Below, one piece after another: positions 24,200-34,644 of a stretch of 46,121 nt of DNA. Position 1 is the first letter of the stretch. Each line of letters starts with the position of its first letter. Source of the DNA: a virus; IMG/VR virus record IMGVR_UViG_3300024062_000011, positions 1 through 46,121 of that record; one strand, written 5' to 3'. The notes under the pieces were generated by a model, which saw only the letters and a program-made list of their open reading frames with translations, was not told the DNA's origin and did not search any database. The translations under genes and the position numbers were made by a program.

Positions 24200-25108
24200 T
24201 TAAAACCCTAACTTCTGCTTTAACATCATTCTTTGTTCTGGAGTCATCTGCAATAGCTGGTCCATAAATTCTGCACCTTGTAGGCCACCTAGTTGACTAA
24301 AGTCTTGTATCTGTGCACTTACCAGGTTACCATCTTGGTCTGCAGCCAACGTTTTTCCTAAAGCACCAAACGTTTTTCCATCATAACTTAAACCTCCTAC
24401 AGCCTGCTGAAACTGCTGATTCATCATTGGCTTTAAGTTCTGTCTGTACTCCCTACCTGTTTTAACGCCTTGACCTGCAAAAGCACCAGTCCCTGCTAGG
24501 TAATCTTTTTTCTGGCCTTTAGTAAACTCTCGCTGCATACCTGCTACATCTCTAGCCTCTGCACTCTTTCCATACGTAGGAATCATGGTAAGTCCTTGCT
24601 GTAAAACATTGCCAACACCTTGAAAACCTTGCTGTTTTAATTGGTTAGCTGCTTGTCCTGCTTCAGCTGAAGCCTGCTGTGCGCCAGCTATATCACCTAG
24701 TTTTAGTTGCATTTTAATATCACTCTTACGAGTTTCTTCATCAGCAACAAGTTTATCTAGCTCGTCTAATTCTTTCCCTTGGGTAGCTCTTATGTTGGCA
24801 GCGGCTTGGACTGTTCCTTCTTGAACTCTTTGAGAGCCTCCTAAAACACCACGCTGGTCACCCTCTCTTATGGCTTCCATTTCTGTTTTTATCTGAGTAC
24901 CAAGCGTGTCTTGCATTTGCTCGTATGGCTCTTGGTTTAAAGACAAAGCTTTGTATTCGTTTTTTGTAAGCTCTTGCTCTATCTCAGCCATTGCCATTGC
25001 AGCTTTTCTATCAGCGTCTTGCTGTTTTCTTCTTTGTTGACCTGCGCCTATAAAACTCATTGCGGTTGTTCCTACAGATATCGCTAAGCCTGCTATTACT
25101 CCTGACAT
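24200..25108 (-). CDS. Probable internal virion protein, gp14-like, 302 aa
   Basis: The start is a hydrophobic A/G-rich segment (VIAGLAISVGTTAMSFIGAG) followed by a long Q/E/A/K-rich coiled coil and a Q-rich C-terminus ending TPEQRMMLKQKLGF. This layout is typical of podovirus internal core proteins such as T7 gp14, which insert in the host envelope during DNA ejection. It overlaps the cupin gene by 13 bp. Assignment is by architecture and order. Confidence 0.6.
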   Translation of the reverse strand: MSGVIAGLAISVGTTAMSFIGAGQQRRKQQDADRKAAMAMAEIEQELTKNEYKALSLNQEPYEQMQDTLGTQIKTEMEAIREGDQRGVLGGSQRVQEGTVQAAANIRATQGKELDELDKLVADEETRKSDIKMQLKLGDIAGAQQASAEAGQAANQLKQQGFQGVGNVLQQGLTMIPTYGKSAEARDVAGMQREFTKGQKKDYLAGTGAFAGQGVKTGREYRQNLKPMMNQQFQQAVGGLSYDGKTFGALGKTLAADQDGNLVSAQIQDFSQLGGLQGAEFMDQLLQMTPEQRMMLKQKLGF

Positions 25109-25620
25109 AATAATTTTTTATTTAGTATAATATACTCAGGTAGTTCTTTATAATCTTCTGTATAAACCTCTACCTCAGCTTCCTTTATTGTTTTAGCGTC
25201 TGTTCTATAAACACAAACCCAAGTTGTATCCTCATGTATATAGGCAACTCGCTGTGTTCCTATCTCAGTCATTACTTTCATTGGTGCTTTTATTCTTTTC
25301 ACCTCACCTGTGTCTAGTAAAACTGACATCTCACCTTTTAAAAAAAAAGATGGGTGGTTCTGTTTATGAATAAAACTTACAACCAATGTGCCTTTCGGCA
25401 TAAAAATCTCTCTGGTGTATAGTCCGTCTTTCAAATGATGAGTAACTGGCATCAACTTTTCCATTTCAGGAGTGTGGTGCTTTACTGAACCATTATGTAG
25501 TAAGACGTTCTCTTTGAATGTGTTAATATTCTCCCAAAGAAGACCTCTATTTTGATGGACATACTCTAATATATTTTCTGGTTTATTTTTCCTTTTCCTA
25601 AATATACTTAATATACCCAT
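25096..25620 (-). CDS. Cupin-fold protein, 174 aa
   Basis: After a basic start (MGILSIFRKRKNK), residues about 65-145 read as a cupin: LKDGLYTREIFMPKGTLVVS, then HKQNHPSFFLKGEMSVLL, then MKVMTEIGTQRVAYIHEDTTW. The His in HKQNHPSF and the late H fit possible metal-binding positions. Similar small cupins are found in phage structural regions with unknown roles. It lies between tail-surface and ejection genes and may have its own promoter (25629-25636). Confidence 0.65.
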   Translation of the reverse strand: MGILSIFRKRKNKPENILEYVHQNRGLLWENINTFKENVLLHNGSVKHHTPEMEKLMPVTHHLKDGLYTREIFMPKGTLVVSFIHKQNHPSFFLKGEMSVLLDTGEVKRIKAPMKVMTEIGTQRVAYIHEDTTWVCVYRTDAKTIKEAEVEVYTEDYKELPEYIILNKKLLCQE

Positions 25621-25628
25621 AACTTTTA

Positions 25629-25636
25629 CAAAGATA
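25629..25636 (-). promoter_or_regulatory. Possible -7 promoter element TATCTTTG before the cupin gene
   Basis: On the minus strand TATCTTTG matches TAnnTTTG and ends 8 nt before the ATG at 25620. No good TTTG/TTG is seen 19-21 nt upstream. It lies in the 22-bp gap between two late genes, where a chance match is less likely than inside coding sequence. Confidence 0.4.
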
Positions 25637-25642
25637 TGAATT

Positions 25643-26446
25643 TTAAGGGAAACTTTTGAATGCCTGACTTTTTACTGCAAAAAGCTCTGTTGGAGAAGTA
25701 TTACTATTAGTTAGTGTAAATTCACAGTAATGTCCTAATACTCCTTGAGACTCTGCAATAGAGTTTTTAATAAAGAAAAAATACTCATTTACCCCTGGTA
25801 TAGGAACACTACCTAATACTGAAGTGTCTATAGTTACTATGGAAGTTCCATCGTTTTGTTTTACCACAGAGATAACTTCCCCTGCTAAATTAGGAACATA
25901 ATTACCCTGCAGGTTTGCAATACCAAAATAAAATAAATCTCCATTTGATAAAATCGTACCAACACTAGATGGAGGTATAAATTTAATGGTTGCTCCAGTA
26001 CCTGCAATTACAACGTTATCACTAACCCCTATACCTGTTAGTGAGCGTAAAGGAAGCTGAGGTGTATTGTCAGGTAACTCTGTGTTGTTTCTTATAAACG
26101 CAAACCAATCAGATTCTTTCTGTTCAAAATAATTTGCTTCTATAAATCCAGTTGTTTGTAGGTCTGTAATAAAAGTTCCCTCCCAGGCATCATCACCTTC
26201 AAGAGCAATTGTTTTAAACTTTTTGTTATCTAAAGCCGATTCATTAAAAACACTAGTTATTTTAGACACCCCTTGAATTCCATAAAAATTATTTCTTGGA
26301 GCGCTATTAGAATTATGTTGATATAAATCACCACCTTTAAAGGTATATAAAAATTGATTCATACCCTTTATAAATTCTGGGTAATAAGAATAAAAAGAAG
26401 GCCACCCTTGTGCCGAACCGCTATATGTTAGTGTGTAATTATCCAT
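25643..26446 (-). CDS. Putative tail-surface structural protein, 267 aa
   Basis: I start at ATG 26446 (MDNYTLTYSG), 11 bp after the upstream stop, rather than a TTG at 26473 inside that gene. The first 50 residues (WPSFYSYYPEFIKGMNQFLY then YTFKGGDLYQHN) match a conserved opening I associate with Bacteroidota phage virion proteins. The rest is beta-rich. It is probably a tail fibre, adaptor or receptor-contact protein, in line with its neighbours. Confidence 0.5.
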   Translation of the reverse strand: MDNYTLTYSGSAQGWPSFYSYYPEFIKGMNQFLYTFKGGDLYQHNSNSAPRNNFYGIQGVSKITSVFNESALDNKKFKTIALEGDDAWEGTFITDLQTTGFIEANYFEQKESDWFAFIRNNTELPDNTPQLPLRSLTGIGVSDNVVIAGTGATIKFIPPSSVGTILSNGDLFYFGIANLQGNYVPNLAGEVISVVKQNDGTSIVTIDTSVLGSVPIPGVNEYFFFIKNSIAESQGVLGHYCEFTLTNSNTSPTELFAVKSQAFKSFP

Positions 26447-26457
26447 GTTTTTGTTTT

Positions 26458-28215
26458 TTAAGGTCCTGTGCAATTTGTTATAGCGCTTACAACACCATTA
26501 GCATCTACTGTCATAACGAAAGTACCTGTTATTCCACTTACTGTATAATTTCCTGCTGTTAACGGAGTAGTTGCAAACTGGTCACTAAAGACAAAGTTAT
26601 GAACCCTAGGGTCAAACTGAGGTGGATTAATTGTTCCTGCTCTATCAGCATAATTATAATTATAATATATCGTCTGTGTTACTGGCTGACAGGTAGTACT
26701 TGTGCCTTGATTTGCACTAGCCTGAACACTAGGCAGTTGACCTGGACAAGCTAAAGATAAGTCTAAACTCCAAGCTGTTCCACAAGGACCATATACATCT
26801 ATTGTCATTTGATTATTACCACTAACTGGTAAAGCAGGTTTTGGAATAACCATAGCACAGTACCCTGGAGACACTCCTGTTGTTAGTGCTACTTGAGTAC
26901 TTGCAATAGTATAATTTCTTGAACCACCTGCAACAAACTGTTGTGCTACTGGGTCGTAAACAAAAAGGTTGTTAGCTGGAGGTGTGTTATAAGGGCTGCC
27001 ACCAGCAAGGTTACAAGTCGAAGCTGTATTGCCAACATAAGTAGCTAGTCCTGCTGGTGCAGACTTATACCCATCTACAGGAGAAGATAATTCGTTATAT
27101 GTGTTTCCATCAAAAGTAACTAATATACCGTCTGGAACGTTTTCAGGCCAAAAGTAAACAACCATAGCACCAACATCAGCTGGTGTAGACCCTGTTCCAA
27201 CCTGCAATGTAAAAGACCCTGTTCCACCTCCTGCGTTCAAAGCTCCTCCACATTGCACTCCTGCTGGAGTACATGTCCCTGTATTTATAACAATACCATA
27301 CTGTATTTCAATATATGTACTGTCTGCTAATATTACAAACTGACTAGTTGCTGTATCGTTAATTTTTGTACCAGCACCGTCATCTAGAAATACATAGTTC
27401 CCAATCCCTGGGGTAGTAAGTGTTTCAGGGACAAAGACAGTTGGTTGAATTGATGTAACATTTGCATTTTGTGCAAAATAATAAGTTACTGTGGCATCAG
27501 CGCATGTGTCATCTCCCTGAACTGGAGACCCAGCAAAGCTATCTAGCTGTATAGGACAATCTGTCTGGAACGAAAAAAATGTTCCTTGTATCGGCCCATA
27601 AAAATCAACATTGATTAGGCTAGCGCTAGGTGAGTTTTTAGGAATAACCTGAGTGTAAACTGTAGTTCCTCCACCCCTTAAGTCTAACTGACTTGCGTTA
27701 ACTGTAATCGGCTGAATATTTCCAGTCGCAATATATGTGCCATTAGTTTGTATCGTGTATATTGGAAGTGCTGAAGTGCTTACAGGCGTATTGTTATTAG
27801 AACCAAAATAAGTTGGCTGTCCTAATGGAGTATTTAATCCAACAGGTCCTTGATTGTTACCTATGTATGTAAGCTGATTAAATGTCTGCCCATTATATGT
27901 AGTTAATATTCCATCAGGAATTGTACTTCCAACAATAGAATAAATCACTACCGCACCTACATCTGTACCACCACTAATCTGACCCAAGAAAGTTCCCCTA
28001 ATATCAGCAGACTCACCACCCACCTGGCCACAAGGTAAAGCACATTGTGGGCATGTTTGTGCAGGTAATAAAACGCAATTAAGTAACTCACGAACTATTA
28101 TACCATTTGAATAAAGTCCATCTGCCGCACAGACATTCATATCCTCATCAGCAAAGATTGCCGTTGAAGTTGCCAAGTCTGGTCCGTTTAAATAATATGT
28201 TCCTGATACTGCCAT
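26458..28215 (-). CDS. Putative tail-surface protein with duplicated beta domain, 585 aa
   Basis: Two related repeats of roughly 215-250 residues are visible, about 70-285 and 310-560. Shared blocks are VGAVVIYSIVGSTIPDGILT/VGAMVVYFWPENVPDGILVT, YNGQTFNQL/FDGNTYNEL, VIPKNSP/VIPKPAL and VDFYGP/IDVYGP, each ending in a C-rich turn and a YY strand. The N-terminus has a C-rich patch (CPQCALPC). It is glycine/threonine-rich and all-beta, as in fibre or receptor-binding proteins. No known family is recognised. Confidence 0.55.
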   Translation of the reverse strand: MAVSGTYYLNGPDLATSTAIFADEDMNVCAADGLYSNGIIVRELLNCVLLPAQTCPQCALPCGQVGGESADIRGTFLGQISGGTDVGAVVIYSIVGSTIPDGILTTYNGQTFNQLTYIGNNQGPVGLNTPLGQPTYFGSNNNTPVSTSALPIYTIQTNGTYIATGNIQPITVNASQLDLRGGGTTVYTQVIPKNSPSASLINVDFYGPIQGTFFSFQTDCPIQLDSFAGSPVQGDDTCADATVTYYFAQNANVTSIQPTVFVPETLTTPGIGNYVFLDDGAGTKINDTATSQFVILADSTYIEIQYGIVINTGTCTPAGVQCGGALNAGGGTGSFTLQVGTGSTPADVGAMVVYFWPENVPDGILVTFDGNTYNELSSPVDGYKSAPAGLATYVGNTASTCNLAGGSPYNTPPANNLFVYDPVAQQFVAGGSRNYTIASTQVALTTGVSPGYCAMVIPKPALPVSGNNQMTIDVYGPCGTAWSLDLSLACPGQLPSVQASANQGTSTTCQPVTQTIYYNYNYADRAGTINPPQFDPRVHNFVFSDQFATTPLTAGNYTVSGITGTFVMTVDANGVVSAITNCTGP

Positions 28216-28226
28216 TCTATTTATTT

Positions 28227-31200
28227 TTAAGTTGGGTCTGTTGGGTCGGTACAGTCACAGCAGACATCTGTTAAGTCTATTGTTCCGTAGCATAAAACTT
28301 CTTCTGTTGGTTGTCTATAATCGTATACTAAATATAACTGATTTCCTGTTGATGCCATTGTATAGTTTCCAATGTATTGGTCTGGCGCAAGAGTAACATC
28401 TAATGGTAAAGGTGAGCCTGCGGCAGAAAGTAAAGAAAGTATACCTGCTGGAGTAGCTGGGTATTGAACATTAGTTCGTAAACCATAAAACTCATTTTGA
28501 GTTGGCTCAAAAACAAAATTATCTGAATTTCTTTTATGGCAAATAACTTGAACCAATGCATTATCAGCTGGTATAACTCCTGCGCCTTGCGGAGCAGTAA
28601 CAGAGTCAAACTGACTGATAGTAATAAAGTCAGTTCCATCAACAAATGTTACTTGCTCAGAATGTAATGGAGATAAATATGTTCCATCAACCCATCTGTA
28701 CTCGTTGTGTATTGTCTGACCAACGTCAGGTGAATTTGTAATACACACCTGAGTTACAGTAATAATCTCGGCAACAGGGCAAGCAACAGTAAGCTGTATA
28801 GTAGCTCCTGCTTTCCCTGTTAAAACAATCTGAGCCTCAGATTCACTAACAAGGTTTTTGTCAAAAGTAAAACTACTGATACCATCAACAATAACAGTTG
28901 TTGGCACAACAGCTACCCCATTGTATGTAACCTCTAAACTGCTTCCTGATGAATTATTTGCCTGAATCGCTATGGCTGTTTCTCCTACTAACAGTCCTAG
29001 GTCTATACAATACTCAAAGGTTTTATCCTCTGGAAAAGTAAACGTCCTGTCAATACCGCAGGCAATACAAGATTCTTCAGATGGTAGTTCCTCGTTATTT
29101 ATACTTAGAACATACTCATTCATGTATGGGTCATATCCCCCAATTTTTTGAGTGTTTAGACCAGATATAAATCTATCTCTAAACCAAGACCTCATCCCAG
29201 ATTCAGAAATTACTGTAAGCTGTTCGTTTTGTCCTGCAGCTCCTGTAAGCATAATTACTGCGCCTCGTTTAGCGTCAGTAAAATATTTATTATAACCCCA
29301 AGAACAAAAACTTTCTGGGTTTCTTGAGATGCCATACTCTTCTATTCTAGCTATCTGAGTTCCTAAAACCTCAGGTACAGAGGCTATCTGTCCCCCACCT
29401 GTTGAGTCGCTTAATAGGTTTTTACCAGCTAATACATAGGATATTTTATCCTCCTGTAATACTAGTATATCAGTTTCTCTTCCATGAAGTTTTTCAATTG
29501 GGCCATATATATCTTCACAAGGTTTGAAATTTAATAACCCTAAGTTAAATTCGTTTAGCTTGTTTACATTACTTTCGTTATTATAAACACCACTATATGT
29601 TAAATCAGCAAAGCGATGCGCTTGCTTAAATTCTAATTCAGAAGTAGAGGTTGTTCTTTCTCCTAAAGAAAATTCTTTTCCTACAATTGAGTCTCTTATT
29701 CTATAACTTTCAACACCATTAGCAAAAGTAAAACAGTTAAAGAAATCTGTTAACACAATAGCAGACTGAGACCCTGTTTGATTTTGTATATTGCCCTCAT
29801 GTCTACCTGTTGCTTTGTCAATACTATATACGTCTGCTGATTCATACCATAAATCTGGTGTAGCCTCTCTTGGCTCAGTCTCAAAAACTATAGTATTTTC
29901 AGCTCTAAAGACTTCTATATTTGCCTCTATCTTTGCTCTCCTACTATTAGAGTGCTTAGAACCTCTACATGAGTTTGTGCCTATTAATCCAAGGGAAAGT
30001 AAATTGTTATTCGTTGCTCTTAAAAACTGGTATTGGTACACACACCTGTCTTGTGGCATTGCACCTAAAGCATCATTAGTACTAGCTCCTGTTTGTAAAG
30101 CAGGATTGTAGTAATTCTGAAAGTATGGTGGCGGACAGTCAGGACCATTAGAAACATTAACCGCTCCATTGTCTAGTCTAGACTGTATATTATCTCCGTC
30201 AAACCACTCTTTAAAATTATCATAATCTTGTGATGATGTTAGCTTTAAATCTAAGGTATACTCTCTTCCATCACATCCACCGCTACGTCTTCCTGCTCTT
30301 CTGAATTTAATATACAAACGTATCCTTGAACCTGCTGGTATTGTGTAATCTATATACTGCCCTGGGTTGTTAGGGTCTTCTACACCGCATGGATACGCAA
30401 GCCTTGGATGACTGTTTCCACTCCTTTGGCTTACACTTCTATTTCCATACAATACAGTAGGAAGGTCACCTGGTTCTACTTGAAAATCATTTGCAATAAT
30501 TTTCATATATGTTCCAGCTGGAACTGTAACACTGTTTCCTTGCCCATCCGCAACGTCTAAGAAATTTTCTTCCTGAGCTTCTTTCTGCAGAACAGTAGCG
30601 TATTGACAACGGTTGGTAGCTCCTCCTGTATCTCTTTTCACCCTAAGCCTATCTCCCTCTTCAACTTTTCTTGCATTCTCTCCTTCTAATAAAAAGTAAG
30701 TGGCAGATGTTGAGAGCTCATCGAAAAATACATTTGAAAAAATTGTGTTATAATCTTCAAAATCTGGCTTTATAACCATCTTATATCTGTCTGCCCATGC
30801 AGGCGCTAATTGTGATGGTGGTATTACTACCTGTATTTGATTTTGTAAATCAGATGCCGAACACCCAACATGTATTGAGTTGTTTGGGCTTACTAGTGCT
30901 GTAGAAGAGCGACCAAACTCATCCATATAAACAATACCCAATTCATAATCCCTATCACTGTGAAGACTTTTAGGGTTTCCTATGCCAAGGTAAGTTAAGT
31001 CTGCAAATGAAACAGTATAATATTCATAAACAGTTTGAGTGGGTGCAGCTAAATCATCTACATAAGCCATCGCTGGAATAACAAAACCTATTTCTTGACT
31101 ACCAGGACTTGAGATTATTTGTATTGGTTGACCAGCACTACTTATACCACTTTCAAATTTTAACAAAGTATCTAAGTTAGCTGGTAGTGAACAGTTCCAT

Positions 31201-32663
31201 TCATCCGTTACAGTTGTTCCGTCACAGGAAGTTTCGTTTCCTGGAACTGGGTCATATACAGGAAGGATGTTTGCTGCTGTACCTATAGTTTCTACAAACG
31301 CAGGGTCTGTTGATAGCTCATAAACGCTATTAAAATCTTGAGGAAGAAGGAAAGTGAATTCAAGTGTTATAAGCGGTGATTGCGCAGCAGGAAAAGGTTG
31401 TTGTCCTGTAAATCCAGAATGATTATATCTTATTTCAAAATTTAAAGAAGCACCAGTAACTAATTCTATATCTGTAAAATCATAGTATACTGCAGCGTTT
31501 ACTACATTATTATTAGTGTCTATAGTGTAGTTAAAACTATCTGTTCTATCAGGTATTGAACCTTCAGCTATAACTTCAGATATAAGCTCGCAATAGTATT
31601 CTAAACGTATTGGATTTGTGTTTAAATCTAATAAGTCATATCCGTCAACATAGTTACCATAAATTAATCTATTACCCATTATTGTTTGAGCCTGCGCTTT
31701 TAAAGGCACGTTGTCAAACAATCTTGTTAACTGGGTAGGAGAAATTACAGTAAATATCTTACTGTTGTTAAAATTTAAAGTATAGTCTGTATTATCTGCG
31801 TACCCAAGATTTTGTTTGTTAAATATCTCTATAGACTTAATTACACTAGATGTGGTTTCTGCAAAAACAACCTCAATACTTTTTACTAAAGGACCTCCAC
31901 TGTTGTATGTGACTTTAACATTGTTAAAAGCATTAGTCATCCCTTCATTTAAACCTGTGTCTATAGCGTAATCAAATCCCTTAGGGATAAAAGCTGGCTC
32001 TGTAAACTGTGATAAAGCGGACCTCTCTCCATCTTCATATATATATCTATAAGAAAAAGTTAAGAATCTTTCTTCTATAAAGTTTTCTTCACCAGATAGG
32101 TTAGTTAATTCAAACGATGGAGCTGCAACAGGTGGTTTTTTTATAACCAAAAGTTGTTCTTCTAAATCAGGTGAGTTTGAGTTATAGTTTCTTTTAATGT
32201 TTATAAATCTAGGTTGATTGTAGTTATCTGTCCAGAACAATAAGTCTTCAACTCTATTAACACCTGTTATTAAGAAATCATCATTAAAGTTTAGCACTGT
32301 CTCTAGAGCACCCACTGTAATGACGTGATACGTTAGTAAGTTTAATTGAACATTATATGAAACGACCATATCTACTATCCCAACGAGATGAGCTGGGTCA
32401 TGAACAAACCAATATAATGTTTCTCTCTGGCCATCTTCATAAGCACCAATACATTTAGCTTGGTCACTTAAAGGAACTCCATTATAACTCAAAGAAGTTA
32501 ATTGCTGATTACCCTTTGTATTTTCAACAGAACCAACCTCAGATTCCTCAGTAGAGCCTAGCCTAATATTCATAGCATCAACATACTCACCATTAGGAAT
32601 CAAGCGTTCATCAACGCTTTTGTTCATTCGACCTGCGATAAAATTTCTAGTAGTTTCTGCCAT
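28227..32663 (-). CDS. Tail nozzle/muzzle (stabilisation)-like protein, 1478 aa
   Basis: The N-terminus (FIAGRMNKSVDERLIPNGEY, followed by DAMNIRLGS and VENTKGNQ) is the characteristic opening of podovirus stabilisation/nozzle proteins (T7 gp12/P22 gp10 class; muzzle proteins in crAss-like phages), which build a beta-propeller tube. Propeller-like strands recur, for example EKLHGRETDILVLQEDKISY at about residue 1060. The C-terminal 300 residues are beta-sandwich-like, and the tail is cysteine-rich (CYGTIDLTDVCCDC). It sits after the ring/adaptor genes as expected. Long for the class. Confidence 0.65.
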   Translation of the reverse strand: MAETTRNFIAGRMNKSVDERLIPNGEYVDAMNIRLGSTEESEVGSVENTKGNQQLTSLSYNGVPLSDQAKCIGAYEDGQRETLYWFVHDPAHLVGIVDMVVSYNVQLNLLTYHVITVGALETVLNFNDDFLITGVNRVEDLLFWTDNYNQPRFINIKRNYNSNSPDLEEQLLVIKKPPVAAPSFELTNLSGEENFIEERFLTFSYRYIYEDGERSALSQFTEPAFIPKGFDYAIDTGLNEGMTNAFNNVKVTYNSGGPLVKSIEVVFAETTSSVIKSIEIFNKQNLGYADNTDYTLNFNNSKIFTVISPTQLTRLFDNVPLKAQAQTIMGNRLIYGNYVDGYDLLDLNTNPIRLEYYCELISEVIAEGSIPDRTDSFNYTIDTNNNVVNAAVYYDFTDIELVTGASLNFEIRYNHSGFTGQQPFPAAQSPLITLEFTFLLPQDFNSVYELSTDPAFVETIGTAANILPVYDPVPGNETSCDGTTVTDEWNCSLPANLDTLLKFESGISSAGQPIQIISSPGSQEIGFVIPAMAYVDDLAAPTQTVYEYYTVSFADLTYLGIGNPKSLHSDRDYELGIVYMDEFGRSSTALVSPNNSIHVGCSASDLQNQIQVVIPPSQLAPAWADRYKMVIKPDFEDYNTIFSNVFFDELSTSATYFLLEGENARKVEEGDRLRVKRDTGGATNRCQYATVLQKEAQEENFLDVADGQGNSVTVPAGTYMKIIANDFQVEPGDLPTVLYGNRSVSQRSGNSHPRLAYPCGVEDPNNPGQYIDYTIPAGSRIRLYIKFRRAGRRSGGCDGREYTLDLKLTSSQDYDNFKEWFDGDNIQSRLDNGAVNVSNGPDCPPPYFQNYYNPALQTGASTNDALGAMPQDRCVYQYQFLRATNNNLLSLGLIGTNSCRGSKHSNSRRAKIEANIEVFRAENTIVFETEPREATPDLWYESADVYSIDKATGRHEGNIQNQTGSQSAIVLTDFFNCFTFANGVESYRIRDSIVGKEFSLGERTTSTSELEFKQAHRFADLTYSGVYNNESNVNKLNEFNLGLLNFKPCEDIYGPIEKLHGRETDILVLQEDKISYVLAGKNLLSDSTGGGQIASVPEVLGTQIARIEEYGISRNPESFCSWGYNKYFTDAKRGAVIMLTGAAGQNEQLTVISESGMRSWFRDRFISGLNTQKIGGYDPYMNEYVLSINNEELPSEESCIACGIDRTFTFPEDKTFEYCIDLGLLVGETAIAIQANNSSGSSLEVTYNGVAVVPTTVIVDGISSFTFDKNLVSESEAQIVLTGKAGATIQLTVACPVAEIITVTQVCITNSPDVGQTIHNEYRWVDGTYLSPLHSEQVTFVDGTDFITISQFDSVTAPQGAGVIPADNALVQVICHKRNSDNFVFEPTQNEFYGLRTNVQYPATPAGILSLLSAAGSPLPLDVTLAPDQYIGNYTMASTGNQLYLVYDYRQPTEEVLCYGTIDLTDVCCDCTDPTDPT

Positions 32664-32665
32664 GC

Positions 32666-33592
32666 TTACTTAATCCACTTATCCATACCTCTGATGTTTT
32701 GAATCAAACGACCAGGATGTATATTACTAATTCTAAGCTTAGCGTTTCTTAGTAACGCAGAGCTTCTTTTTCTTGCTCTTGCAACAACGTATTCTTGTAC
32801 ACCAAACTTAGCATTCAATATAGCAAACTGAATGTAAGCGTAAACATATTCTTCAAATAATTTATTGACACTTATTTGAGAGTCATCTCCAGCCTCCATG
32901 CCATCTGATACATATTCTAAAATACAAAACTCTCCTGCCATATCTGAACTGAAGTTAATAACTCCTGCTTTTTTATTTATTTTAAATGTAGGATTAAAGT
33001 TTGCAGTCTCAGTATTTAATCCGTACTGAGCTCCTATACCGTAATCAAAATACCAACTACCATCTACACAATACCCCTCTCTATTGTTATAAGGGCTTTG
33101 CTCGTTAAGGTAAATACTTTTTTTAGTACCTTCTATCCTTTGCAGGTCAATCGTTGATGTAGATGGCTTTAAAATGTTTCCATCATGGTCAAATAAAATC
33201 CTGCAAGTATTATCTTGAAGGTATGCATCACTCCAATTGGTTTGAATATTTTCAGTAAGCGGTCTAAGAACTCCGTCTTTATATAAAGATATTCTCACCC
33301 AATTTACATAATCTGGAGGTAAAACAAATCTTAGTGTGTCACACACTTCTAGTTCTAAAATCTTAAGCTCTTTAAATGCGTCATAATTTAGTTCTTGTAT
33401 AGCTCTCTTCGCATGAAATAAAATTCTATACCTTTCTTCGTTATTTACTAAACTATGATTGCCAGAATACATCAACATAAAATTATTAACTATGTCATAT
33501 AAACTTACATATTGATATGAACCCCAGTTAGCATCTTCTGTATGAGGGTTTCCTGTATTCTCGTAATATTGATATTCTGTTAAGTACGCCAT
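32666..33592 (-). CDS. Head-tail ring/adaptor protein, 308 aa
   Basis: The block RYRILFHAKRAIQELNYDAF (about residues 55-75) followed by FVLPPDYVNWVRISL resembles the conserved core of ring/tail-tube A-type proteins of crAss-like and related podoviruses. The C-terminus is basic helical (RARKRSSALLRNAKLR). It overlaps the preceding gene by one base and precedes the nozzle-like gene by 2 bp. It probably forms a ring between portal and nozzle. Confidence 0.6.
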   Translation of the reverse strand: MAYLTEYQYYENTGNPHTEDANWGSYQYVSLYDIVNNFMLMYSGNHSLVNNEERYRILFHAKRAIQELNYDAFKELKILELEVCDTLRFVLPPDYVNWVRISLYKDGVLRPLTENIQTNWSDAYLQDNTCRILFDHDGNILKPSTSTIDLQRIEGTKKSIYLNEQSPYNNREGYCVDGSWYFDYGIGAQYGLNTETANFNPTFKINKKAGVINFSSDMAGEFCILEYVSDGMEAGDDSQISVNKLFEEYVYAYIQFAILNAKFGVQEYVVARARKRSSALLRNAKLRISNIHPGRLIQNIRGMDKWIK

Positions 33593-34626
33593 TATTTCTG
33601 ATTTTGTTCTTCTCTCATATCCATTGATTGCCCAAACTGGATTGCTTGAACTTCTCTAATCGACATTCCAGCATATTGTAGTATTTTATTTACTAATGTT
33701 GGCTCATCTTCTAAGGGTAATTCAAAATCCTGGTATAAAGAATCTGATTGATTAAAAGATGGTTCACCTCCAACTAGCTGAGCATAAGTCCACTTAGGGT
33801 CTTTAGGATATCGTATATACTGACACAAGATTCTGCCAGCTGATGTCTCTCCAGAATTTATTACATTTACACCCCATTGAAAGTTCTCAGGATATACCTG
33901 TATTACTGTTCCATTCTGTGAATATGCTGGAAACAATTCTGTAGGTTTTGTTAAGTTAGACATATTTAGTTGTGTTATCTTTTTGTTTGTTACTTTTTCA
34001 CATTCATTTACACCTTGTCTAGCGCTTAAAATTGTGTACTTAACCCCTGCGTTTGGAAAAATATTATTATCTAATATCAAGGTGTCGGTAGCTGATGGGG
34101 TTAAATACCTAACATTAGCTGTATCTCCTGTAGTTAAATTAACAACAACATCACCTGGCTGAACTCCTAATGCAAAAAAGTTTTTAGTATTATCAACTAA
34201 CTCTTGTGTAAATGATAATGTATTAGTGCTGTTATCAACTAAGTATCTTGTTAGTAGTAAAACTTTATTTATTAAATAATAGTCAGAGCTTGTGGTAGCT
34301 ACTGTAGGGACACTGTAAGTAGATGTTGCAGAAGGTGAAACAATAACCTCACTAGCTCCATTTAGATATACAGGCACAAGAGTTTCTTGCTCTGAAAATA
34401 TTTCTATAGCATCCTCATAAGTTTGTTTTATATCTGCCAATCCCACTCCTGATTGCCTAGCATTCTCTTTAGTTATCTGATAATTATATTGATAAAAATA
34501 ATCTTCAAAAATATCTAGCTGTGCTTGCTTGGCATATAAATTAAAATCACTAGGAGTTATATACCCATAGTTGTTTTTATTAAGAACCGACAGTACAGTT
34601 TCTCGTACTGAATTTATTATGCTCAT
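33592..34626 (-). CDS. Head-tail connector/ring protein, 344 aa
   Basis: The start (VLNKNNYGYITPSDFNLYAK, then QAQLDIFEDYFYQYN) is a pattern I associate with ring proteins encoded beside the previous one in Bacteroidota podoviruses. The middle is beta-rich (residues 80-230) and the end has RYPKDPKWTY and a helical C-terminus. Its own TATCTTTG element and an upstream terminator suggest a separate transcription unit start. Function inferred from order. Confidence 0.55.
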   Translation of the reverse strand: MSIINSVRETVLSVLNKNNYGYITPSDFNLYAKQAQLDIFEDYFYQYNYQITKENARQSGVGLADIKQTYEDAIEIFSEQETLVPVYLNGASEVIVSPSATSTYSVPTVATTSSDYYLINKVLLLTRYLVDNSTNTLSFTQELVDNTKNFFALGVQPGDVVVNLTTGDTANVRYLTPSATDTLILDNNIFPNAGVKYTILSARQGVNECEKVTNKKITQLNMSNLTKPTELFPAYSQNGTVIQVYPENFQWGVNVINSGETSAGRILCQYIRYPKDPKWTYAQLVGGEPSFNQSDSLYQDFELPLEDEPTLVNKILQYAGMSIREVQAIQFGQSMDMREEQNQK

Positions 34627-34644
34627 CTGTTATTTTATTTACCA

